The notes below the pieces were generated by a model. That model saw only the letters and a list, made by a program, of their open reading frames with translations. It did not search any database and was not told the DNA's origin. This document shows positions 7,688-15,216 of a stretch of 32,074 nt of DNA, one piece after another. Each line of letters opens with the position of its first letter. The stretch's first letter is position 1. Source of the stretch: Solirubrobacterales bacterium. Lineage in GTDB: Bacteria > Actinomycetota > Thermoleophilia > Solirubrobacterales > 70-9. Location: the NCBI GenBank assembly GCA_019456285.1, contig VRUE01000019.1:1-32074 (forward strand), in the 5' to 3' direction. The position numbers were made by a program, and so were the translations under genes.

Positions 7688-9316
7688 GTGCCTCGGCAAC
7701 GGTTGCTGACCCTGGTCGCGACGATCCTCGGCTCGACGGTCGTCTTCCTCGACTCGACCGTGGTCAACGTGGGGCTGCCGGCGATCGCCGACGACCTCGA
7801 CGCCGGGCTGGCCGGGCAGCAGTGGGTGGTCGAGGCCTACATGCTGACCCTGGTCGCGCTGCTGCTGGTCGGCGGCTCGCTCGGCGACCAGCTCGGGCGG
7901 CGGCGGATCTTCGTCGCCGGGCTGGTCGGGTTCGGCGCCACCTCGGTGCTCTGCGCGGTGGCGCCCACGGTCGAGTTCCTGATCGCCGCCCGCGCCCTGC
8001 AGGGGATCGCCGGGGCGCTGCTGGTGCCGGGCTCGCTGGCTCTGGTTGCGGCGACCTTCGAGGGCGCGGCTCGCGGCAAGGCGGTCGGCACCTGGACCGC
8101 CTGGACCGGGATCGCCGTCGTGATCGGCCCGGCTGGGGGAGGGGCGCTGGTCGAGGCGATCTCCTGGCGGGCGATCTTCTGGATCAACGTCCCGCTGATC
8201 GCATTCACCGTGTTTCTGACCCTGCGCTCGGTGGCCGAGAGCCGCGATCCCGAGGCATTCCGCGGCGCCGACCTGCCCGGCATCCTGCTCTCCGCGCTGG
8301 GCCTCGGCGCGCCTGTCTACGCCCTGATCGAGCAGCCGAGCCGCGGCTGGGGCGACCCGCTGGTCTGGGTCCCGCTGCTCGTCGGCGCCGCCTGCCTGGC
8401 GCTCTTCGTCCTGCGCGAGGCGCGGACGAGCCATCCGATGCTCGACCTCACGCTGTTCAGGATCCGCAACTTCTGGGTCGCCAACCTGACCACCTTTGCC
8501 GCCTACGCGGGCCTGATCGCCGCCCTCTTCTTCGTGACGATCTTCCTGCAGCAGGTCGGCGGCTACTCGCCGCTCGAGGCCGGCCTGGCGACGACCCCGA
8601 TCTCGATCGTCCTCTTCCTGCTCTCGCCCCGCTTCGGCAGGCTCGCCTCCGGCACCGGGCCGCGGCTGCCGATGACCGCCGGCCCGATCGTCGCCGGGAT
8701 CGGGCTGCTGCTCCTGCTGCGGGTCGACGCGAGCGCCGCCTACCTGCCCGACGTGCTGCCGGGGGTGCTCGTCTTCAGCTTCGGCCTCTCAGCGACCGTG
8801 GCGCCGCTGACCGCGACCGTGCTCGACTCGGTCGACCCGCGCCACGTCGGCGTTGCCTCGGGCGCCAACAACGGCATCGCCCGAGTCGCCGGGCTGCTGG
8901 CGATCGCCGTGCTCGGGGTGGTGATCTCGGCCCAGTTCGGCGCGAAGATCGACGCCGAGCTGGGCGAGCGGCCGCTCGGGCCGGCCGGCCGCACCGCGGT
9001 CGTGCGGGCCAAGGAAAAGCCGCTCGCGGTGCCCTCGACCGGACGGCTCCCGCCCGCCGCGGCGGCGAGGGTCCGCACCGCGGCGGCCGAGGCCTCGACC
9101 TCCTCCTTCCACCTCGGCATCGGCATCGCCGGCCTGCTGATGATCGTCGGCGGCCTGGTCTCCTGGGCCGGGATCGAGAACCCGCGCCGCCGCTTCGAGG
9201 CGGTGCCGGCGGGCGGGGCGGTCGCGGCGGGCGAGTGCGGGCACGGCGCCGACGCCGACTGCGGCGAGGGAGAGCCGGCTCCGGGCAGCGAGGCGCCCGC
9301 CCCCGAGCCCGCATAG
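7688..9316 (+). CDS. MFS transporter, DHA2 (EmrB/QacA-like) 14-TM drug exporter
   Basis: FLDSTVVNVGLPAIADDL, LGDQLGRRRIFVAGL, ARALQGIAGALLVPGSLAL, multiple TM segments; likely GTG start at 7688 (7682 also possible). Confidence 0.9.
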   Translation: MPRQRLLTLVATILGSTVVFLDSTVVNVGLPAIADDLDAGLAGQQWVVEAYMLTLVALLLVGGSLGDQLGRRRIFVAGLVGFGATSVLCAVAPTVEFLIAARALQGIAGALLVPGSLALVAATFEGAARGKAVGTWTAWTGIAVVIGPAGGGALVEAISWRAIFWINVPLIAFTVFLTLRSVAESRDPEAFRGADLPGILLSALGLGAPVYALIEQPSRGWGDPLVWVPLLVGAACLALFVLREARTSHPMLDLTLFRIRNFWVANLTTFAAYAGLIAALFFVTIFLQQVGGYSPLEAGLATTPISIVLFLLSPRFGRLASGTGPRLPMTAGPIVAGIGLLLLLRVDASAAYLPDVLPGVLVFSFGLSATVAPLTATVLDSVDPRHVGVASGANNGIARVAGLLAIAVLGVVISAQFGAKIDAELGERPLGPAGRTAVVRAKEKPLAVPSTGRLPPAAAARVRTAAAEASTSSFHLGIGIAGLLMIVGGLVSWAGIENPRRRFEAVPAGGAVAAGECGHGADADCGEGEPAPGSEAPAPEPA

Positions 9317-9319
9317 GCT
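9314..9319 (+). promoter_or_regulatory. Candidate leaderless -10 box TAGGCT for trpS (includes MFS TAG stop)
   Basis: TAGGCT, 8 nt, GTG 9328. Confidence 0.4.
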
Positions 9320-9327
9320 GCCGGGCC

Positions 9328-10326
9328 GTGGGCGCCCCGATCATCTTCTCCGGCATCCAGCCGACCGGCCGCAAGCACCTGGGCAACTACATCGGTGCGA
9401 TCCGCCAGTACGTGGAGGGCCAGGAGCGCGGCGCCCCGGCGATCTTCTGCATCGTCGACCTGCACGCGATCTCGGTCGCCTGCGAGCCGGCCGAGCTGCG
9501 CGAGCGGCTCTACGACACGATGGCGATCCTGCTTGCCGCCGGCCTCGACCCGGAGCGCTGCATCCTCTTCCGCCAGTCCGACGTGCACGAGCACACCGAG
9601 CTGACCTGGCTGCTCTCCGCGGTGACCGCCCACGGCGACCTCAACCGCATGCACCAGTTCAAGGAGAAGTCGGCGGAACAGCGTCAGCTGGTCTCGGCGG
9701 CGCTCTTCTTCTACCCGGTCCTGCAGGCCGCCGATGTGCTCGCCCACCGGGCGACGGAGGTGCCGGTCGGGGAGGACCAGCGCCAGCACATCGAGCTGAT
9801 CCGGGAGATCGCCCGCCGCTTCAACGAGCGCTTCGGCGAGACGCTGGTCGAGCCCGAGCACCGCATCCCCGCGGTCGGCGCCCGGATCATGGACCTGCAG
9901 GAGCCGGAGCGGAAGATGTCGACGACCGGGGCGGCCGAGGCCGGCACGGTCTACGTGCTCGACGGGCCGGCGGCGATCCATAAGAAGCTCGGCGGCGCCG
10001 TCACCGACTCCGGCCGCGAGGTCGTCCGCGCCCCGGACAAGCCCGGCGTCGCCAACCTGATCGAGATCCTCGCTGTCGCCCGCGGCGTCGACCCCACCGA
10101 GGTCGAGGTCGAGTTCGCCGCGGCGGGCTACGGCGACTTCAAGCAGGCCGTCGCCGAGGCCGTGGTCGAGCTGCTCGCCCCGGTCCGCGAGCGCTATGCG
10201 GAGCTGCGTCCCGACGAGGCGGCGCTGGAGGCGACGCTCGCCGCCGGCGCCGAGAAGGCGCGCACGATCGCCTCCCGGACCCTGGCGGAGGTGCGAGACC
10301 GCATGGGTATCGGCGCCCCGCGTTAA
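9328..10326 (+). CDS. trpS: Tryptophanyl-tRNA synthetase
   Basis: IFSGIQPTGRKHLGNYIGAI, FFYPVLQAADVLAHRATEVPVGEDQRQHIEL, KMSTT (KMSKS-like). Confidence 0.96.
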   Translation: MGAPIIFSGIQPTGRKHLGNYIGAIRQYVEGQERGAPAIFCIVDLHAISVACEPAELRERLYDTMAILLAAGLDPERCILFRQSDVHEHTELTWLLSAVTAHGDLNRMHQFKEKSAEQRQLVSAALFFYPVLQAADVLAHRATEVPVGEDQRQHIELIREIARRFNERFGETLVEPEHRIPAVGARIMDLQEPERKMSTTGAAEAGTVYVLDGPAAIHKKLGGAVTDSGREVVRAPDKPGVANLIEILAVARGVDPTEVEVEFAAAGYGDFKQAVAEAVVELLAPVRERYAELRPDEAALEATLAAGAEKARTIASRTLAEVRDRMGIGAPR

Positions 10327-10329
10327 CTT
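10324..10329 (+). promoter_or_regulatory. Candidate leaderless -10 box TAACTT for scpA (includes trpS TAA stop)
   Basis: TAACTT, 6 nt, GTG 10336. Confidence 0.5.
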
Positions 10330-10335
10330 GGGCGG

Positions 10336-11061
10336 GTGACAGTCGTGGAGCTGGACCTCGAGCTCGACGTATTTGCCGGGCCGTTCGACCTCTTGATGGC
10401 GGTCGTGCTGCGCGAGGAGGTCGACCTGCTGGAGGTCGAGCTGGGCGAGGTGGTGGTCGCCTACGTCGAGCACCTGGAGCGCCAGGGCGAGCTGGAGCTG
10501 GAGGTGGCGACCGAGTTCCTGGTCCTGATCGCGGCGCTGCTGGAGCTGAAGTCGCGGCTGCTGCTGCCCGGCGAGGAGGAGCTCGACGAGCTCGCCCCCG
10601 AGGAGGCGGTCGAGGAGCTGCTGGCGCGGCTGCTCGAGTACCGGCGCTACCGCGACGCGGCGGCGATGCTGGAGGAGCGCTTCGAGGCGGCGCGCGGCTA
10701 CCTCTACCGCTCCGCGCCGCTGCCGCCGCGGCTGCGCCGGGTGGCGCTCGAGGCGGCGAGCGCCGCCTACGATCCCGAGCGGCTCGGCGCGGCGCTCGGT
10801 GACCTGCTTGTCGTGCCGCCGGAGCTCGACACCAGCCACATCCGGCCGACGGTTTCGCTGGAGAAGCGCCTGCGCGCCCTGCGCGACGCCCTCTCGGGGC
10901 GGCCCAGCTTCGACTTCGACGAGCAGTTCGGCGGCGAGGACCGGCTGACCCAGGCGGTGACCCTGTTCGCGCTGCTGGAGCTGTACCGCGAGGGAGAGGC
11001 GACCTGGGAGCAGCGTAAGCCGTTCGGCCCGATCGAGGTGAAGGGGAGGGTGGAGTCGTGA
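10336..11061 (+). CDS. scpA: Segregation and condensation protein A
   Basis: FAGPFDLLMAVVLREEVDLLEVELGEV, FLVLIAALLELKSRLLLP, C-terminal LFALLELYREGEATWEQ; followed by scpB. Confidence 0.93.
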   Translation: MTVVELDLELDVFAGPFDLLMAVVLREEVDLLEVELGEVVVAYVEHLERQGELELEVATEFLVLIAALLELKSRLLLPGEEELDELAPEEAVEELLARLLEYRRYRDAAAMLEERFEAARGYLYRSAPLPPRLRRVALEAASAAYDPERLGAALGDLLVVPPELDTSHIRPTVSLEKRLRALRDALSGRPSFDFDEQFGGEDRLTQAVTLFALLELYREGEATWEQRKPFGPIEVKGRVES

Positions 11062-11627
11062 GCGACCTTGCGCGCACGATCGAGGCGCTGCTGTTCCTCT
11101 CGCCGCAGCCGGTCGGCGTCGACGACCTCGCCGAGGCGACCGGGGCCAGGGAGGGTCAGGTCGCCGAGGCGATCGACCTGCTGCGCGAGGATCTCGGTGA
11201 GGGGAAGCGGGGCGTCGTCCTGCGCGAGGTCGCCGGCGGCTTCTCGCTGGCCAGCGACCCGGGCAGCGAGGAGGCGGCGCGGCGGTTGCTCGCCAAGCCG
11301 CGGACGCCGCCGCTGACCCAGGCGCAGGCCGAGACGCTGGCGATCGTCGCCTACCTGCAGCCGGTTTCGCGGCCGGAGGTGGCGCGGATCCGCGGCGTCT
11401 CCTCGGAGTCGACGGTGCAGACCCTGGCCGAGCGCGGCCTGATCGAGGAGTCGGGGCGCTCCCGCTTCGGCGCCGCGATCTTCAAGACCACGGAGCTGTT
11501 CGAGCGACTCTTCGGCCTCTCCGGCCTCGACCAGCTCCCCGACCCGTCGCGCTTCGACCCGACCCCCGAGGACGAGCGGGAGCTGCGCGAGCGGCTGCTG
11601 AAGGCCGGGGAGCAGCGCGCCGAGTAG
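11058..11627 (+). CDS. scpB: Segregation and condensation protein B
   Basis: TIEALLFLSPQPVGVDDLAE, LTQAQAETLAIVAYLQPVSRPEVARIRGVSSESTVQTLAERGLIEESGR. Confidence 0.94.
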   Translation: MSDLARTIEALLFLSPQPVGVDDLAEATGAREGQVAEAIDLLREDLGEGKRGVVLREVAGGFSLASDPGSEEAARRLLAKPRTPPLTQAQAETLAIVAYLQPVSRPEVARIRGVSSESTVQTLAERGLIEESGRSRFGAAIFKTTELFERLFGLSGLDQLPDPSRFDPTPEDERELRERLLKAGEQRAE

Positions 11628-11637
11628 CGCGGCCGCG

Positions 11638-12333
11638 GTGCGCCTCGCCAAGTACCTCGCGCACGGCGGCGTCGCCTCGCGGCGGGTCGCGGAGCGGATC
11701 GTCGCCGAGGGCCGGGTCACGGTCGGCGGCGAGGTCGTCACCGACCCCGCCCGCGCGGTCGAGGCGGGAGACGAGGTGCGGGTCGACGGCAGCCTCGTCG
11801 CCGAGGAGCCACGCGAGGTCTGGGTGGTGAACAAGCCCGCCGGCGTCGTCTCCACCGTGCGGGAGCCCGGCGCGCGGCCCGCTGTGGTCAGCCTGGTCCG
11901 CAGCGATGCCCGCCTCTACCCGGTGGGGCGGCTCGACGCCGACTCGACCGGTCTGCTGCTCCTCACCAACGACGGCGAGCTGGCCAACCGCCTCGCCCAC
12001 CCCCGCTACGAGGTGCCGAAGGCCTACCGCGCCGAGCTGCGCCGCCCGCCCTCGGAGGACGACCTGCGGCGGCTGGGGAGCGGGGTGGAGCTGGAGGACG
12101 GCGTCACCGCCCCGGCTCGGGTGCGGCGGCTCGGCGAGCGGCGGATCGAGATCGTCCTGCGCGAGGGGCGCAACCGCCAGGTCCGCCGGATGGCCGAGGC
12201 GGTCGGAAACCGCGTGGTCGCGCTGCGCCGCGTCCGCTTCGGACCGATCGAGCTGGGCGGGCTGCCCGAGGGCGGGGCGCGCCGCCTCTCCGGCGAAGAG
12301 GTCGCCCGGCTCTGGGAAGATACGCGGCTGTGA
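11638..12333 (+). CDS. rluB: Pseudouridine synthase, RluB/RsuA family
   Basis: S4 domain RLAKYLAHGGVASRRVAERIV; VGRLDADSTGLLLLTNDGELANRLAHPRYEVPKAYRAEL; EGRNRQVRRM. Confidence 0.9.
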   Translation: MRLAKYLAHGGVASRRVAERIVAEGRVTVGGEVVTDPARAVEAGDEVRVDGSLVAEEPREVWVVNKPAGVVSTVREPGARPAVVSLVRSDARLYPVGRLDADSTGLLLLTNDGELANRLAHPRYEVPKAYRAELRRPPSEDDLRRLGSGVELEDGVTAPARVRRLGERRIEIVLREGRNRQVRRMAEAVGNRVVALRRVRFGPIELGGLPEGGARRLSGEEVARLWEDTRL

Positions 12334-12716
12334 GCGCGAACGGGGGCGAACAGCGGCTCTTCGCGGTGCGCGGCGCCGCCCGGGCGGAGGCCAACGACGC
12401 CGACGCGATCCTCGCCGCCACCGAGGCGCTGATGCGCGAGCTGCTCGACCGCAACGAGCTGGCGCCGGAGGCGTTGGTCAGCTGCCTGTTCACGACGACC
12501 GAGGACCTCGACGCCGAGTTCCCCGCGGTCGCCGCCCGCCGCCTCGGGCTCGACGCCGTGCCGCTGCTCTGCGGCCGCGAGATCCCCGTGCCGGGATCGA
12601 TGCAGCGCGTGATCCGGGTGATGATCCACTTCCACGCGCCCACCGGCCACACCCCGGCCCACGCCTACCTGGGCGCCACACAGGAGCTGCGCTCCGACCT
12701 CCGCGCCGCCCAGTAA
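12330..12716 (+). CDS. aroH: Chorismate mutase, AroH type
   Basis: RLFAVRGAARAEANDADAI, LVSCLFTTTEDLDAEFPAVAAR, VPGSMQRVIRVMIHF. GTG overlaps rluB stop. Confidence 0.92.
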   Translation: MSANGGEQRLFAVRGAARAEANDADAILAATEALMRELLDRNELAPEALVSCLFTTTEDLDAEFPAVAARRLGLDAVPLLCGREIPVPGSMQRVIRVMIHFHAPTGHTPAHAYLGATQELRSDLRAAQ

Positions 12717-12719
12717 GGA

Positions 12720-12737
12720 CCTACCGGGATAGGTCCT
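12720..12737. promoter_or_regulatory. 18-bp motif CCTACCGGGATAGGTCCT, copy 1 (upstream of hisC-like gene)
   Basis: Identical to 19645-19662; here inside a perfect 8-bp hairpin AGGACCTA-CCGGGA-TAGGTCCT (12716-12737). Confidence 0.7.
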
Positions 12738-12764
12738 AAGGACCGGGTCGGCCACAATGACGGC

Positions 12765-13907
12765 ATGACCGTCACCTTCGCCGAGAAGCTCGCCCTGATG
12801 CCGCGCTACCGGGCCGGCGTCCCGGCCGGGCAGGCGCCCGAGGCGATCGCCTCGGGCGAGATCGCCCAGCTCGCCTCCAACGAGTCGCCGTTCCCGCCCC
12901 ACCCGAGGGTGGTCGAGGCGATCCGGAACGCCGCGGGGGCGATGAACCGCTACCCGGATCCGGGCGCGACGCTGCTGCGCCGCCGGATCGCCGAGCGCTA
13001 CGAGACCGAGCCCGCCAGGATTGCGGTCGGCAACGGCTCCTGCGAGATCCTGCTCGCCGCCGCGGAGGCGCTCTGCGAGCCGGGCGCCGAGATCCTCTAC
13101 GCCTGGCCGTCGTTCTCGATCTACCCGCACCTGGCGGCGCTGACCGGGGCGCGCGAGATCCGGGTACCGCTCGCCGCGGGCGAGGTCCACGACCTCGACG
13201 CGATGGCGGCCGAGGTGACGGCCGCCACCCAGCTCGTCCTCGTCTGCAACCCCAACAACCCGACCGGCACCCACCTGCCGGCGACGGAGATCGCCGCCTT
13301 CTGCGAGCAGCTGCCCGCCCGCGTCACGGTCGCGCTCGACGAGGCCTATGTCGAGTTTCAGACCCACGACGACCCCGACGCCACGGTCGACCTGCTCGCC
13401 GAGTTCCCCAACCTGGTCGTCCTGCGCACATTCAGCAAGTGCTACGGCCTGGCCGGCCTGCGGGTCGGCTACGCGATCGGCTCGGCCAGGTTCCGTGCCG
13501 CGGTCGACGCGGTGCGCCAGCCGTTCAGCGTCAACGCGCTCGCTCAGGCCGCCGCCGCCGAGGCGATCCTGCACTCCGACGATGTCGCCCGCCGGGTCGA
13601 GGGCACGATTGTCGAGCGGATCAAGGTCGAGGAGGAGCTGCGTGGGATGGGCTTGACCACGGCCGACACCGAGGCCAACTTCTCGTGGATAGACCTCGGC
13701 GAAGCCGGGGAGGCCGACGTCGTCGCCGGGCTGGCGGAGCGCTCGATCGCAGTCCGCCCGGGGGCCCCTCTCGGCGATCCGGGCCACATCCGGGTCACCT
13801 ACGGCACCGCCGCCGAGAACGACCGCTTCCTCGCCGCCCTCGCCGAGCTGCTGGACAATTGCGCCTCATCTGCTACAAAGTCTTTGGAGGATGAAGCGAA
13901 CCGGTGA
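12765..13907 (+). CDS. HisC-family PLP aminotransferase (histidinol-phosphate or aromatic amino acid aminotransferase)
   Basis: QLASNESPFPPHPRV, CNPNNPTGTHLP, DEAYVEF, RTFSKCYGLAGLRVGYAIG. Genomic context is aromatic biosynthesis. Confidence 0.9.
   Translation: MTVTFAEKLALMPRYRAGVPAGQAPEAIASGEIAQLASNESPFPPHPRVVEAIRNAAGAMNRYPDPGATLLRRRIAERYETEPARIAVGNGSCEILLAAAEALCEPGAEILYAWPSFSIYPHLAALTGAREIRVPLAAGEVHDLDAMAAEVTAATQLVLVCNPNNPTGTHLPATEIAAFCEQLPARVTVALDEAYVEFQTHDDPDATVDLLAEFPNLVVLRTFSKCYGLAGLRVGYAIGSARFRAAVDAVRQPFSVNALAQAAAAEAILHSDDVARRVEGTIVERIKVEEELRGMGLTTADTEANFSWIDLGEAGEADVVAGLAERSIAVRPGAPLGDPGHIRVTYGTAAENDRFLAALAELLDNCASSATKSLEDEANR
13852..13879 (+). promoter_or_regulatory. Candidate promoter for the aroF leader, inside the 3' end of the aminotransferase gene
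   Basis: TGGACA (13852-13857), 16-bp spacer, TACAAA (13874-13879); 11 nt to ATG 13891. Confidence 0.4.
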
Positions 13908-13983
13908 CACCGCGAGCGGCACCTGCGCCTCCGGCGCCGTGCTCGACTCTGCCCGCCTCTCCTATTTCTGGCGATTTAGCTAG
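13891..13983 (+). CDS. Candidate leader peptide MKRTGDTASGTCASGAVLDSARLSYFWRFS
   Basis: ATG 13891 to TAG 13981-13983, aromatic cluster Tyr-Phe-Trp-Arg-Phe directly before the stop, upstream of DAHP synthase. Not in the ORF track (too short). An internal GTG at 13939 would give a 14-aa version. Confidence 0.55.
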   Translation: MKRTGDTASGTCASGAVLDSARLSYFWRFS

Positions 13984-14036
13984 GCGTCCGGCCTGGCGGC
14001 GTTTCGCCGCACCCACAGAGCACTCGGCCGGATGCC
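13983..14036 (+). promoter_or_regulatory. Nested stem-loop after the leader ORF, candidate attenuator element
   Basis: GGCGTCCGGCC(13983-13993)/GGCCGGATGCC(14026-14036), 11 bp with one G-U, enclosing GCGGCG-TTT-CGCCGC (13996-14010). Confidence 0.55.
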
Positions 14037-14133
14037 GAATCCCTTGTTTCGCGTGTTTCGCGGTGCTGCGCTCGGATCGCGAGACCCGCCCGAAAAGTAG
14101 GATTTTCAGGCTTTGGAGAAAGGTGATGGCAAA

Positions 14134-15216
14134 ATGATGCTCGGGATGCAGGGGGAAACGCGAGATCGGGTTCGGGACCAGCGGATCGAGCGGATCGTGG
14201 AGCTGGTCCCGCCCATGACGCTGTTCGACGAGCTGCCGCTCGGCGAGGAGCGGGAGGGGGCCGTGGTGCGCGGGCGAGGCGAAGTCGGCAATGTCCTGGA
14301 CGGCAGCGACGACCGCGTCCTGGTCGTGGTCGGCCCCTGCAGCGTCCACGACGTCGAGGCGGCGCACGAGTACGCCTTCAGCCTCAGCGAGATCGCGGAG
14401 GATCTCAGCGAGCAGCTGCTGATCGCGATGCGCGTCTACTTCGAGAAGCCGCGTACCACCACCGGCTGGAAGGGGCTGATCAACGACCCCCACCTGAACG
14501 GCTCCGGGGACGTCAATTCCGGCCTGCGCATGGCCCGCAAGCTGCTGCTCCAGGTGCTCGACCTCGGCCTGCCGGTCGGCTGCGAGTTCCTCGACCCGAT
14601 CACGCCGCAGTACATCTCCGACACGGTCGCCTGGGGGGCGATAGGCGCCCGCACGGCCGAGAGCCAGATCCACCGCCAGCTCGGCTCCGGCCTCTCGATG
14701 CCGATCGGGTTCAAGAACCGCACCGACGGAGACGTCCAGGTCGCCGTCGACGCGGTTCGCGCCGCCGCGGTGCCGCACGCGTTCGCGGGCATCGACGACA
14801 GCGGCGCCCCGGCCATCCTGCACACCACGGGCAACCCGGACGGCCACGTCATCCTGCGCGGTGGCAAGGATGCGCCCAACTACGATTCCGACGGAGTCGA
14901 AGAGGCGCTGGCCAAGCTGCGCGCCGCCGGGCTGCCCGAGCGGCTCGTGATCGACGCCTCCCACGACAACAGCGGCAAGGACCCCGACCGCCAGGTGGTC
15001 GCGGCGGGCCAGATCGCCGATCAGATCGCAGACGAGAAGGCGGAGATCGTCGGCGCCATGCTCGAGTCGTTCCTCGTCGAGGGCCGCCAGGACCTCGAAG
15101 GCGGCGAGGCGCTCACCTACGGCCAGTCGATCACCGATCCCTGCATCGGCTGGGACGAGACGGTCACGGTGCTCAACCGGTTCGCGGCGGCGGTTCAGGC
15201 GCGGCGCGGCGAATGA
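14134..15216 (+). CDS. aroF: 3-deoxy-7-phosphoheptulonate (DAHP) synthase, class I (AroF/G/H type)
   Basis: VVVGPCSVHD, MRVYFEKPRTTTGWKGLINDP, GCEFLDPITPQYISDTVAWGAIGARTAESQ, IDASHDNSGKD. SD GGAGAAAGG upstream. Confidence 0.95.
   Translation: MMLGMQGETRDRVRDQRIERIVELVPPMTLFDELPLGEEREGAVVRGRGEVGNVLDGSDDRVLVVVGPCSVHDVEAAHEYAFSLSEIAEDLSEQLLIAMRVYFEKPRTTTGWKGLINDPHLNGSGDVNSGLRMARKLLLQVLDLGLPVGCEFLDPITPQYISDTVAWGAIGARTAESQIHRQLGSGLSMPIGFKNRTDGDVQVAVDAVRAAAVPHAFAGIDDSGAPAILHTTGNPDGHVILRGGKDAPNYDSDGVEEALAKLRAAGLPERLVIDASHDNSGKDPDRQVVAAGQIADQIADEKAEIVGAMLESFLVEGRQDLEGGEALTYGQSITDPCIGWDETVTVLNRFAAAVQARRGE

Noticed and set aside
7654-9327. N-terminal half of the 890-aa ORF fused in frame to trpS
   Set aside because: Out-of-frame shadow of the MFS gene; the true trpS start is GTG 9328.
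13904-14137. 77-aa ORF bridging the hisC-like stop (GTGA) and the DAHP synthase start (ATGA)
   Set aside because: The overlap signatures are tempting, but the translation has no recognisable domain and odd composition, and the region is better explained by a leader ORF plus hairpins. Kept as an alternative that Ribo-seq would settle.
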